The translations under genes and the position numbers were made by a program. Below the pieces are notes generated by a model that did not search any database, was not told where the DNA came from, and saw only the letters and a program-made list of their open reading frames with translations. 64,000 nucleotides of DNA from Diplonema papillatum (Eukaryota > Euglenozoa > Diplonemea > Diplonemida > Diplonemidae): contig JAPJBO010001131.1 in assembly GCA_030068145.1 (NCBI GenBank), forward strand, positions 1 through 64,000, read 5' to 3'. The first letter of the stretch is position 1. Every line of letters starts with the position of its first letter. Shown here piece by piece: positions 20,101 through 30,369 of the stretch.

Positions 20101-21520
20101 GGCCGGAAGTTTTTGCCGGATTGTCACTGTTGGAAATATTTTGCCCGCCGCGGGAAATTTTCTTCCGCAGTTTGAACTGGTGGAAACCTTTTGACCGCCG
20201 CGGGAAATTTTCTTCCGCAGTTTGAACTGGTGGACACCTTTTGCCCGCCGCGCCGCGGAAGTTTCCTTCCGCAGGTTGCGCTGGTAGAAAGTTTTTGACC
20301 GCCGCGGGAACTTTCCTTCCGCGGTTTGCGGTGTCGGAAGTCTTTCAACCGCCGCGGGAATTTTTCCCGTTTTCACATTTCTTCCGCAGGTTGCACTGAT
20401 GAAAACCTTTTTTTACCGCTGCGGAAATTTCCTTCCGCAGGTTCTACTGGTGAAGACCTTTTGGCCGCCGCGGGAAATCTCCTTCCGCGGGGTCCACTGG
20501 TGGAAAAATTTTGACCGCGGGAAATATTTTCCGCAGTTTGAACTGGTGGAAATTCTTTGACCACCGCGGGAAAGTTTCTTCCGCAGGTTGCATTGGAAAC
20601 CTTTTGATCGCCACGGAAGTTTTCTTTCGCAAGTTCTACTGGTGGAAACCTTTTGACCGCCGCGGGGAACTTTCTTCCGCAGTTTGAACTGGTGGAGACC
20701 TTTTGACCGCCGCGCCGCGGAAAATTTCCTTCCGCAGGTTGCACTGGTAGAAAATTTTTGACCGCCGCGGGAAGTTTCCTTCCGCGGTTTGCGGTGTCGG
20801 AAGTCTTTCAACCGCCGCGGAAATTTTTCTTTTAGCCACATGCAATGTGTGAGGAAACTGAACCGCCCAAGTAGGACCTTCTGATCATGATCCTTTGCCA
20901 AATTTGCCACCTGCAACCACGTCCAGGATTTGGGCTCAGGGTAGTGCGGTCAACGAAAAACATTATGTCGTTCGAACGAACTGATGCGGTCGCCCTCGTA
21001 AAGAAGGTGACGGGTGGACGTTCCGTCCGCTTTCTTTGCACTGATGGAAACCTTTTTTACCGCTGCGGAAATTTCCTTCCTTCAGGTTCTACTGGTGAAG
21101 ACCTTTTGGCCGCCGCGGGAGATCTCCTTCCGCGGGGTACACTGGTGGAAATCTTTTGACCTCCGCGGGAAATTCCTTCCGTAGTTTGAACTGGTGAAAA
21201 TTCTTTGACCACTGCGGGAAAGTTTCTTCCGCAGGTTGCATTGGTGGAAACCTTTTGACCGCCACGGGAATTTCCTTCCGCAGGTTGCACTGGTGGAAAC
21301 CTTTTGACCTCCGCGGCTCCGCGGGAAATTTCCCTCTTCAGGTTGCACTGGTGAAAACCTTTTGACCGCCGCGGGAAATTTCCTTCCACAGTTTCAACTG
21401 GCGGAAACTTTTTGGCCGCCGCGGGAATTTTTCCTCCCCACTTTCCACTGGTGGAAACTTGACCGCCGCACAAATTTCTTCCGCAGGTTCACTGGTGGAA
21501 GTTTTTTGACCGTCTGACTC
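20101..21520. repeat. GC-rich ~46-bp minisatellite split by repeat C
   Basis: About 25 imperfect units of the form 'ccgccgcgggaa' + 'ttccttccgcaggtt' + 'gcactggtggaaaccttttg'. The array runs 20101-20832, is interrupted by repeat C and flank (20833-21040), and resumes to 21520. Minus-strand frames of 60-170 codons across it are translations of the repeat, not genes. Confidence 0.9.
20833..20960 (+). repeat. Dispersed repeat family C, copy 3, inside the array
   Basis: Near-identical to 5104-5232. Its position inside the GC-rich array dates its insertion after array formation, or marks a duplication joint. Confidence 0.85.
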
Positions 21521-21782
21521 GCACGAAAAAGCGGATCTGGCGCTTCCTTTGTTTGTGCGCACTTACGGTACAAAATTGGGTCATGTGCAAAAGCCGATAT
21601 GAAAGCGTATCTTCTGAAACAAACATCTTCCCGCCCCGAAATCGTAGCGGTGTGGCTGGTGGCCACTGTGACGGGCAAGTCTACTCACTGCACAGGCCGG
21701 TGTTTGGGTTCGGAAAGTGGTCTCAAAACAAGACACTCGTTGCTCGGGCCAACGACTATAAAGGAAGGACACGAACTGCGTG

Positions 21783-24700
21783 ATGCGCATTGCTGCTTTG
21801 GAAGAGGCCCTGCTCAACGAAAGGTTAGAGCGCGCGGCTGCGAGCGTCCGAAAAGCGCTCGACACCGAGCGGCGGCCTCGTCTTGCCAACGACGTGGACC
21901 ACACGTACGATGACAAGTATCGTCTGATGGAGTTCGTAATGAGCGCCGCCGTGCAGTCCTTGCAGGCACCGCTTGCGGGCTTGGGCATCTGGAAAGGCGA
22001 CACTTGGCAGACGCTGCAGCAGTGGGCCGCCAGCGGCCAACGGGTGACTCTGCGGCTCGCTGCAAGCGAAATGTGCGCTTTCGACAAAGAGACGAAGAGG
22101 GACGAAGTGGTGTCTTCCGCTTCCGGATCCTTCGTCGGATCGTTGGTGTCGCGATCAGTGGTTACGGCAGTGACTGAGTACTGGTGGGACGTCTCTGTGC
22201 GGTTCGGGTTGTCGATCTACCGCGGGTCGGATCCGGAGGATTGCATTGATGTTTTCTCAACGAAAACAGACGCACCGAGTGTCCGATCTCGAGCTGGAGC
22301 TGGCAGCGCAGAAGGCGCGCCGAAGGAAAGCATCGGTGGCACGCAGACCGAACGCACGGATCCTGCAACCGCAGACAGTTCGTCGCCTGGCGTCGGCGGT
22401 CACCTTGACCGGCGTTTGAAAGTGCTGACGCGAACGAGGGACTCACCCAGATCAGAACGTCGGGAGAGGGATGCGCGAGAGGTAGACCTGACGTGGCTTC
22501 TGAAGGGCACCGACGAGACGTCTGCTGAGTTCAGGATTGACAGGGACGGCCCTCAATGCAGGACGCCGCGGCGCAATCCTGAAGTCGACGAGGCAGTCGC
22601 CTTCTTCGAGAGTCTGAGCGGTTGGTGCACCGGAGTGACAGACGAGTTCTTCTTCGGCGACCTTGTAATGCTCGCGAAGGAAGGTGTCGAAGCAAGCAGC
22701 GCGGCACACGCGAAAGACCGCTTGAGCGTGCCCCGACAGCTGACCAGATTCCTGGACGCTCTCGGTTGTGATCTGGGGCCGAGTGTCCTCCCCGTGGCTC
22801 CTGTCTTTGACGATCGTCGAAACGGTGTGAACAGCGGCACATTGCAACCAATCGAAGGGAATAATCCTTCGGAGACGACTGATGACGGCACGCAAAGCAC
22901 GAAGCTGCTGACCGCTGACGATGTCGGGACGCTGACGAGGGAGCAGCGGAGACAAATGCTCGAGCGTATCAAGAAAAGCGAACGAGCATTCGTATCTTCG
23001 CACTATGCCGACGTGGCGACAGGTGTCGACGATGCTGCGTTTTTTACACCCGAAGATGCAGAGCTTGTTGTGACGGTGCTGCATGTTTTAGATGTTTGCG
23101 AAGCGGTGATCGCGTCGGCGAACTACGTCGAGATGCTGCTTCGGAATCAGCTACTGCGTGTGGTGGGAAGTGAAGTATCGGGGAGTGACGTGTCCCGCCG
23201 AATGGCACTTCGCTGGCGGTCGTTGTTCAAAGACGAGTACCGGCCGAAGCCAGCTTGCTTCGCTGTTGGCTGCGAGGGGGGCGATGCGGACGGGTTCGTC
23301 GAGTTGAGAGACAGCAAAGGGAACGGCCTGATCGATGTTTTCACGAGAGAAGTCGGGGTGGAGGGAATGCGGTTCGAGTTGAACGCGTCGGTCACAGTGG
23401 AGATCGAGGGACGAACGTTCTTGCACACGTTCTTGAGACAAAAGTTCGCCGAAGGCGCCGACTGCGCAGGAAACGAAGATGGTGACTTGACGTTGAGGCT
23501 GTCGTCGAAGCCTCTGACAGGATACGTTGCGGTGCTGGGCAGAATCGGCGGGACACGGTTGTTCCTGCCAAGCCACGCATTGATTGTGCGTGATGGGTTT
23601 AGTGTCAGCATTCCGTTGACGCTCGACGAAGTTCCCTCAGCGCGGGAGTTCAGGGACGCGACTGCGGCTCTTTCGCCGGAGCAGCGTCGATTCGCCGAAG
23701 CCTTCCGCGCCATGCAGTTGGAGGCTACTCTGTTTGGCGTCCTCGTTGCGCCGATCATGCCGCAGTTGGAAGCTGCGCTCTACCTCCCTCCGCAGTCCCT
23801 CACCCGAGATCTCAGTCTGAGACATGATCTGGTCGAGACGTTCGCTGACAGTCAGATACCGGTGGACCTGCTAGCATTTGACGAGGTGTCAACTGCTGCG
23901 CACGGCACAGCGGGCGTGCTGCCCGCTGCCACTCCTGCACAAACGAAGGAGTCGGACAAGGTGGCCGCAGTGCGGCAGAATCTGAACGCCGTGAACACGT
24001 ATGTCACCGCGCGCAAAGTGGAGGAAGCTCTGGAAAATCTCGCACGGGCGGAAGAGGGGGCGCGGCGAGCCGTCGAGGCACTTGAGTCCTTCGCCTTCGT
24101 GGGATACGCAGCTCCCTACCTCATAGGACGGGGCGCAGCGTTGCGCGCGGAACGGAAAGTAAAGCTGACCGAGGAGCTTCACTTCCAGTGCGACCGAATT
24201 CTCGAGAGAGGAGAGACAATCGACATGCTTTGGGAGAAAAGTTCCGGCCTGGAGGAGCTGGCGGTGCATTTCCAAGCCAAGTCAAAATCATTGCATCGGA
24301 AGAGTGTCTTCAGCAACGTGCGAGCACCATTTTCGGTCAAGTCAACGCCGCGTTCAAGCCGGTCCAGTGCACACCAACCGGCCAACGCGTGTTCGACAGC
24401 AGATACGGCCGATGTGAAATGTGCGAACAGCTTCGAAGAGGCACCCAGTGAACCCGCGGCTGTTGCGCACTCCCAAGAGACCCAAGGCATCGAGGCTGCT
24501 GCAGACGGCATAACAGCGGGTGAGGAGCACCCCTCCGTCACAAACGATGGAGATCCTGCACCGGAAGATGACCCCCCCGATACAAACGTTGGCGAAGTTG
24601 TCACAAGCGACTCGTGCAGCGCGAAGCCACCGTCAGCTGTGTTCGATCTTCCATCGGTACCTCGGTTGCTGGAGGAAGCAACCGATGCGCTAGGACCAAC

Positions 24701-25085
24701 CGTAAACGTTCGTCCTGTCATTGTCAAAGTGGGCACTTCGTGGCGGGCGTCCGAACTGGAGGCCACGACGCTTCCAGGATCAACCAGACGGCCAGGGCAG
24801 CCAGATCCCGGCTTCCGGAAAAAAGCAGACTGGCAGCGAGCGGAGAAGAACAAGGCGTTCGACCTTATAGACGCCGTGACGCGGTCAGGCAGTGCCCAGT
24901 TAAAGAAGGGGACAATGCACGTGTTCGTCGGCGGTGCGCACTGCTTCGACACATCGGTTGTCGATGCAGTTGTCGTCCACAACGTCGACCCTATCGAGCG
25001 CATTGACGCAGCCTGCATTGCCACCGTTGCAGCCCTCCACGACCAACCAGCCTCCTTCATCCGGACAACCACGCACTTATCCTGA
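21783..25085 (+). CDS. Large conserved protein of unknown function (1100 aa)
   Basis: A single intact ORF, by far the longest in this part. I place the start at the ATG at 21783; the frame extends one GTG codon further upstream, and a TATA-like 'gactataaagg' lies about 30 bp upstream. No catalytic motif or membrane segment is seen. The order of blocks resembles a family of large uncharacterised proteins that I recall from stramenopiles and other microalgae: an N-terminal segment with RLMEFVMSAAVQS and VTLRLAASE (residues ~40-110), DLTWLLKG then TPRRNPEVDEAVAFF (~235-275), and LSPEQRRFAEAFRAMQLEA followed by IMPQLEAALYLPP (~625-680). Residues ~850-950 are Ser/Pro/acidic and probably disordered. 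Helical, charged segments at ~720-830 could form coiled coil. Role and location are unknown. That the ORF survives intact amid repeats argues it is under selection. Confidence 0.82.
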   Translation: MRIAALEEALLNERLERAAASVRKALDTERRPRLANDVDHTYDDKYRLMEFVMSAAVQSLQAPLAGLGIWKGDTWQTLQQWAASGQRVTLRLAASEMCAFDKETKRDEVVSSASGSFVGSLVSRSVVTAVTEYWWDVSVRFGLSIYRGSDPEDCIDVFSTKTDAPSVRSRAGAGSAEGAPKESIGGTQTERTDPATADSSSPGVGGHLDRRLKVLTRTRDSPRSERRERDAREVDLTWLLKGTDETSAEFRIDRDGPQCRTPRRNPEVDEAVAFFESLSGWCTGVTDEFFFGDLVMLAKEGVEASSAAHAKDRLSVPRQLTRFLDALGCDLGPSVLPVAPVFDDRRNGVNSGTLQPIEGNNPSETTDDGTQSTKLLTADDVGTLTREQRRQMLERIKKSERAFVSSHYADVATGVDDAAFFTPEDAELVVTVLHVLDVCEAVIASANYVEMLLRNQLLRVVGSEVSGSDVSRRMALRWRSLFKDEYRPKPACFAVGCEGGDADGFVELRDSKGNGLIDVFTREVGVEGMRFELNASVTVEIEGRTFLHTFLRQKFAEGADCAGNEDGDLTLRLSSKPLTGYVAVLGRIGGTRLFLPSHALIVRDGFSVSIPLTLDEVPSAREFRDATAALSPEQRRFAEAFRAMQLEATLFGVLVAPIMPQLEAALYLPPQSLTRDLSLRHDLVETFADSQIPVDLLAFDEVSTAAHGTAGVLPAATPAQTKESDKVAAVRQNLNAVNTYVTARKVEEALENLARAEEGARRAVEALESFAFVGYAAPYLIGRGAALRAERKVKLTEELHFQCDRILERGETIDMLWEKSSGLEELAVHFQAKSKSLHRKSVFSNVRAPFSVKSTPRSSRSSAHQPANACSTADTADVKCANSFEEAPSEPAAVAHSQETQGIEAAADGITAGEEHPSVTNDGDPAPEDDPPDTNVGEVVTSDSCSAKPPSAVFDLPSVPRLLEEATDALGPTVNVRPVIVKVGTSWRASELEATTLPGSTRRPGQPDPGFRKKADWQRAEKNKAFDLIDAVTRSGSAQLKKGTMHVFVGGAHCFDTSVVDAVVVHNVDPIERIDAACIATVAALHDQPASFIRTTTHLS

Positions 25086-27195
25086 ATGAAAGAGCGCAGC
25101 GCCATCATGCACGTGTAGTCTGCGGACGGTTTACCGCAATCAAACGTCCACAAAGGTACTGACGTCTTCGAACGCAACTACAGTTCTTATAGCGAACCAT
25201 GGACGGCCTGTGCGGAAGCGAAGCTGCACATGTTCAACGGACAGTGAATAGTTGGAAGGAAGTTGACAAATAGCTTATTCTCGAGAGAAAACCACTTTTT
25301 CGAGTGAAGATGGGGTTTCTACCACGGAGCGCGTCTTTTCTGAACTCGTGGGGTGCGCACACTTTTGGAAACACAAACGGTTCAGGCCGGTCTGTAGCAG
25401 CACTTCGGAGTTTTTGCGGCTGGTCAAGCCCAAGACTTGTCCATCAGTGTATTGATCAAAAGCCTTGTGCCGCTTCCAAAATTGCGAGACTTTGACAAGG
25501 AAGTCAACAGGGGGGGGGGCAGGTGATGTTCGTGAGGTCCAAAAAGGAGTCGCACCCAGCCAGCAGCTGTCTACAACATCGGTGGTACGGTTTTCTGCTA
25601 TTCACTCTCAAAACCGACCCGTGCCGCACAGGCATCTAGACTTGTTCTTGCCTCTTTCTGCGTCATTTCGCAGGTGGCACGGTTTCATGCTATCCACTCT
25701 CAAAAAGAAGCCATGCCACGGCCTTTTGCCAGCAAAGATTGCCAACTTTGCTCTTTTGTCCATTGCGATCCTGTGTTCTTGTGATGCATTATACTGGAAA
25801 ACAGCATCGGCTTGGAGTGTAGAAAAGTAGCACCCCGAGAGTGCAGAAAAGTCGCGTGCCAGGTAGAAAAGTTCTTTTTTTTTTTTGTACAAGCATGCTT
25901 TGTAGCAACTACTTGAGACTGCCAAAAACTTCTAAAGGAGATAGCATAGTGCGGCATCAGCATGCCGATGGCACCCCATTATCGCAACTCTGTTCCGGTT
26001 CAGGAGGTAAATGTGTAGCCCACACGAAACACCGAACCTCTAAACCACAATAAATGCTAGAAACCCAGGTAAATCTGGATTTAGTGACGGGCGTAAGCGT
26101 TCAACAAGACCCACTCTGTAGTTGTATTGTTTTCTCCCCGTCTAGCCTCCGTCGAAATGAGCACAAGGCAGTCCCTCGAGTATTTTGTGTACGAAGTAGT
26201 AGATTGCCACCGGAGACCGTAGGGCTCGACTAGCAATCTGGAAAACCGAGGGCAAGCATACAATCTGGAGGTAAGAAGATTGCTTGACTGCCACATCGTC
26301 TGACTTTCCTGCGTCCGAGAGAGCTGCACAGAGAGGTTCGTCAAGAAAAAGCGTGGGGGATGATGCCGCAGGGGAATAAAGCCGTCACGGTTTAAGCCCG
26401 ACTGGCCCGCGAGGGTATCCTTCAGCCAGAAACAAGCAGGAACGAAAATACAACGTGCTCGTTCGTTCATGCGCGCTAATAAGCGTGCATGAGCAGCCAA
26501 GAAACCGCGCCCTACCGAAGATGACATGGAGACGACCAGTCTCATCTGCAGGAATCCGCTAGACGGGGTGTCCATGCCGCACGGCGTGTGGACACTGTGA
26601 TGGTCACGCGAGTCACCTGCATTGCACATGATTGCAAGCGGAAGCGTGTGGTCTCGAGGATGCAGAAAAGTCAGGTGACAGACGGTATTGATGGTTTGCA
26701 GTGGACGCAAGTCTTCCGGCCTTGTTGGCCAGGATTCATGGCCAGTACTCGATACTGCGAGAATAGATGAAAATGTCCGCGCCTCCTTTTTAGGGTCCCC
26801 TCTGTCAGCGAGGAAATATCTCCTCGTACTAGCTCTCTACACTGGTACCCCCGAAAACCGAAGTAACAAAGTACGCAAAAACTCGTGTCGAGTGAACAGT
26901 CCTGACAGGGCTTGTATAAACTTGCCACTGCGGCAAAGAAGTCCAGTACTGTACTGCGCTAATAAATGCAGCCCTCACCGACTTACAAACCCGCACGAAC
27001 TACGCACGAAGGGGAAGCGCGAAGCGACCAGCCCGGACGAACCCTCAAGACCAGGCGAAGAAGGAGGGGGACGCGACCCAGAGACCCGGGCTAAGTACTA
27101 GCCGGAACTAGTGTGACGGACCTTTGACTTATACGCAATACGGGGTTTTCGGGAGTACCATACACATGACCTTTTTTTTTTTTTCGCATGCAACA
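25086..27195. other. Unassigned intergenic region with B' remnants
   Basis: Contains a short duplicated segment ('gctattcactctcaaaa' near 25597 and 'gctatccactctcaaaa' near 25689) and rearranged pieces of family B' and G at about 25885-26110 ('aagcatgctttgtagcaact', 'cgaacctctaaaccacaata'). A minus frame of 209 codons (26081-26710) begins in unique DNA and ends in the B' piece; no motif. A Lys/Arg/Glu-rich frame ends at 27101. Confidence 0.4.
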
Positions 27196-27543
27196 CCCCG
27201 TGCGGGACTCGAAGTGTTGTTGTTGTTGTTCAACAGGTACCAGGGAAAGCCTGCTACACGGGAGCCAAGCTTCACGTGTTCGGCGGTACTGCAGAGCCAC
27301 GGGCCTACGGGTCAAGTGGCTACCGATTTCCCAAACTAAAGCATCAAGGCTTGGCGCACCTTGGGGCTTGGCGCTCGCGCTGAACACAAGCTCGTCGAGG
27401 CGGTCAGCTGCAGGGCAGAGCCGACGGGGTTGTGGCAATGAGCTGCCTCCGACTCAAGCTTTGCAAGCTGTGGTTGACCGTCACGTTCCTGGACCAGGAG
27501 CGGCCTTTTTCTTTTTCTTTTTTCTTCTTCTTCTTCTTCTTCT
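27196..27543 (+). mobile_element. Retroposon family A, copy A4, with 11-bp target-site duplication
   Basis: The family A body starts at 27236 and ends in a (CTT)n tail at 27543. Direct repeats 'cgcatgcaaca' lie at about 27185-27195 and 27544-27554. The left repeat is 40 bp before the usual 5' end, so this copy carries extra 5' sequence ending in a (TGT)n run. Confidence 0.78.
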
Positions 27544-28027
27544 CGCATGCAACAGATACGATTTGAATCCCCCTTCCTGGCCTCCCTACACCTAGCAAAC
27601 GCACGTCAAGTTGGACTCCCAACATCCCGAAAGAAACGGACACAGCACAGACCCCACCGCCACGGTTAGCCACGTTTTTGTGTTAACAATGCATTGTTGG
27701 TACTAAAAATCTGTAGTTGGCAGCGTACTACATGAAACTTGCCAAAGCAGGTGTGTTCCGCTAGTGCGCACAAACAAAAGAAATCGTCACTACTAATTTT
27801 TTTTGATCTTCCCTTCCCCCCCCCACAGCACCACACAAGCGTGACAAATAGAACGTGCGATTGCCTTGGTGTTATTCTTACTTTCCCGACCGTTTGCTTG
27901 CAGTCTTCAGCCAGAGCTACAGCTGAAGAGTGTACAACCCGACGTGATGGGAAGTTGAAGCAAAGCGCTGCAAACACGCAGACCCCATAAAGCTGTTTAA
28001 CCACTGAGCGGACGAACGACGTGTAGG
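27544..28027. other. Unassigned spacer
   Basis: No gene recognised; contains a poly-C run at about 27820 and an upstream flank for the USP-like element. Confidence 0.35.
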
Positions 28028-29895
28028 TTGTGCAAAACCTGGACCTCCTGCTCTTGTCCGCTGCCTCTCAGCCCCCCTTCCGGGGATCGCCGCCTTGTAG
28101 CGCTGCGGGCCCTCTTCTTTCTCGCGACTGCGCGGCCTACGGCGGCGGCTAACACCTTGATGGGCAACTTCAGCCAAACACTCTCAAAGCTCGCACGGTT
28201 CACTACAACAAACTCCTGCTTCCTTCAAGCCGCGTTGAACCTCGCCGCCACCGACATGGCCCAACAAGTGGTTACATACAACGAATGTGCATCGCACTCG
28301 AAGGGCGATTGTACGGCAGCCGTAAGCGATTGGGTTCCAGGAAGACGGACGCAAGCGACACTCCTGCATGTTTTCGCCAGCATCGAGCCCCTTCGGGGAC
28401 GGGCAGCAGTGTGATCTCGGGGAAGTCCTTCGTGCAATCACTGAACGAAAACGCAGCGCACCAAGCTTGTCAACAGAATCGGCAAGACGCATTCGTCGGC
28501 CTCCAGCACAACATCACAACTACCACAACCTGCAAACAATGCAGCCACTCCAAGTCCAACTCACCGGAAACCCAAGACATTACGTACCTTCCACCAGGCG
28601 GCAATTCGATACAGAGATGTCTGTACCTCTGGAGCACACCCTAACCGTCGACTACAAATGTGAAGCTTGCAAACACACCAACACCACTTTGACAAGACCT
28701 TGCTACCAACACATCAACACAATGCTGCTTATCCAACTTCAAAGGGCACGCAAAAACGACACAACAAACCGCACCGCCATACACGCAGACCACACCATCA
28801 CACTCCCAGGACGTAACGCCCCCCTCAATCTAAGAGCGATAGCCGTACACTCCGGCCACAACAATGCAGGCCACTACGTCATCCACGCCCTCAACGAGTC
28901 TGCAGACGCAGGCCAACGATGGTCATGTTTCGACGGTGTTCGGACGCACCACACAACGGCCCCGACGTACTCCAGGAACGAGATTTTCCTCTGCGTCTAC
29001 CAGCCTCAAGACGTCCAAGTAATGGAGGTCCCCCCACCAGTCTTCTTACCATTCAACGACCACAAAACTACACCCACCTCGCCGATAACCATGTCTGCAG
29101 ACGCGGGTTTAACCCAGGACCTCTTAGACGCCATACGAGAGACGAATTATCCGCCACTCAAACTGGAACGCAGCTCGACGAGCACACCGCCGCCGACAAC
29201 AGCAGAGCCACCACACCTACAAGTATAAACACCCCGCAAAGCACCACCTCTACCACGGAACCAGAATCTAGCAGCGACGACGACTTGCAATGCCCCTACT
29301 GCCACGCACGAACAACGGCAGCCGGACATCTTTTTAAAGGAAAGCAGGGACTGCGCGTGCACCATCGGTTCTGCAAAGAAAGACCACCAACGGTTCAACT
29401 AGATTACACACTGCAAGGTCCCGCGAAGAAACGAGACAGATGCCCATATTGCAACAGCGACGGACGAACAGTGGGGAAACCACTTTTCACAAGTCTACGC
29501 CATCATGAGCCCTGGTGCAAAAAGAAACACAAAGCAAAGCGACGCGCTACCTCTAAGAAACCGACGGACGAAAAACTAGATACACCACGGGTACCCAGTG
29601 TGCCCAGAGTGCCCTAACTGTGGCGAGCAACGAACAGTGCAAATACTTATCTTCTAAAAAAATTCAATTCCGAGAGCGACGACGTCACGCACTTCGAAAA
29701 GCGCAACGTTCGTTTCTACCCGCAAACCTCTCTGAGCTATTCTACACTCTTCTCTACGTAGAGCCATGGTGCGAACAATGGACCGGTACGGTTTACAGGG
29801 CAACTCCTGCTCAACTTGTAAGACGTGGGGAGCCCAAGAGCACTCACCTATCCTGGCGAGAACTTGGTGTCGGTCACAAACTGTTTCGAACCTGA
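28028..29895 (+). pseudogene. Mobile-element ORF: USP-like protease plus C2H2 zinc fingers, frame-broken
   Basis: Three frames in series encode one protein. Frame 1 (28028-28414) has NSCFLQAALN (Cys codon at 28217), the active-site Cys box of ubiquitin-specific proteases (family C19). The middle section lies in another frame (about 28440-28600): QQNRQDAFVGLQ, then CKQCSHSKSNS. A third (28620-29228) has DYKCEACKHTN and IQLQRARKND, then HSGHNNAGHYVIHALN with the catalytic His box (His codon about 28872) and WSCFDG. A last shift leads to the frame ending at 29617, with two fingers CPYC...GLRVHHRFC (from 29291) and CPYC...SLRHHEPWC (from 29441); a third, CPNCGEQ, starts near 29608. Family G tail follows at 29976. 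At least three frameshifts, or unrecognised splicing, separate the parts. USPs remove ubiquitin; within an element this would be accessory. A similar zinc-finger half occurs at 13.7-14.3 kb, supporting dispersal. Confidence 0.65.
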
Positions 29896-29975
29896 CTCGC
29901 CTAAGCGAGCAAATAAAGTGTACACGAAAGAATGCCCCCCCCAAAACCCACCCAGTACGTATTAGCTTTAAAAGA

Positions 29976-30045
29976 ACCCATTCGACGAAGGTCACCCGGA
30001 GATTCTAAAAACCCGGATTCTCAAGCGACCTATAACTCTGAAAAA
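29976..30045 (+). repeat. Family G tail after the USP/zinc-finger element
   Basis: Contains 'cccattcgacgaaggtcacc', 'cggagattctaaaaa' and 'ctcaagcgacctataactct'. Its place 80 bp beyond the zinc-finger ORF suggests it is that element's 3' untranslated end. Confidence 0.6.
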
Positions 30046-30212
30046 CCCTGGCCGGTACCAGTCGAAGGGGAACAATAGGTATTTTGGCCATTATGCCAAA
30101 CTAACGAGAAAGGAGTTCAAGTACACAGTGGACCGGACCGCGTCTTCGACTTGTCAGTTGTCGACAGCCAACCTTGCGGTCTAGTAGTTTACATAAGGGC
30201 CCTTGAACTCTA

Positions 30213-30245
<33 letters not shown>

Positions 30246-30369
30246 AGCGTGGTCGTACTTTCGTAGAGGGAGGCACCACGTTAAAACGGGTCCGAAACAC
30301 ACTCACACACACACGTTCCTTTCCAGGTGAATACAAGTTGCCGTTCCATTCACTCAGGGAGGGGTCAAC
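30046..30369 (+). promoter_or_regulatory. Upstream region of astacin gene 1
   Basis: Holds a (CA)n microsatellite at 30213-30245 and a CA-rich stretch at 30298-30315. The last ~35 bp ('gccgttccattcactcaggg' and on to the ATG) match the bases directly before the start of the second astacin gene, so the proximal 5' untranslated region is conserved between the paralogues. No TATA box is evident. Confidence 0.45.

Noticed and set aside
20092-21473. Minus-strand frames of 60-167 codons
   Set aside because: They translate the ~46-bp minisatellite (repeating FPRRSKG-like words) in any frame.
24179-25177. 332-codon minus-strand frame opposite the 1100-residue gene
   Set aside because: It lies opposite a conserved coding frame in GC-rich DNA and has no motif of its own.
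26081-26710. 209-codon minus-strand frame
   Set aside because: Its end runs into a B' retroposon remnant and it shows no motif or initiation context.
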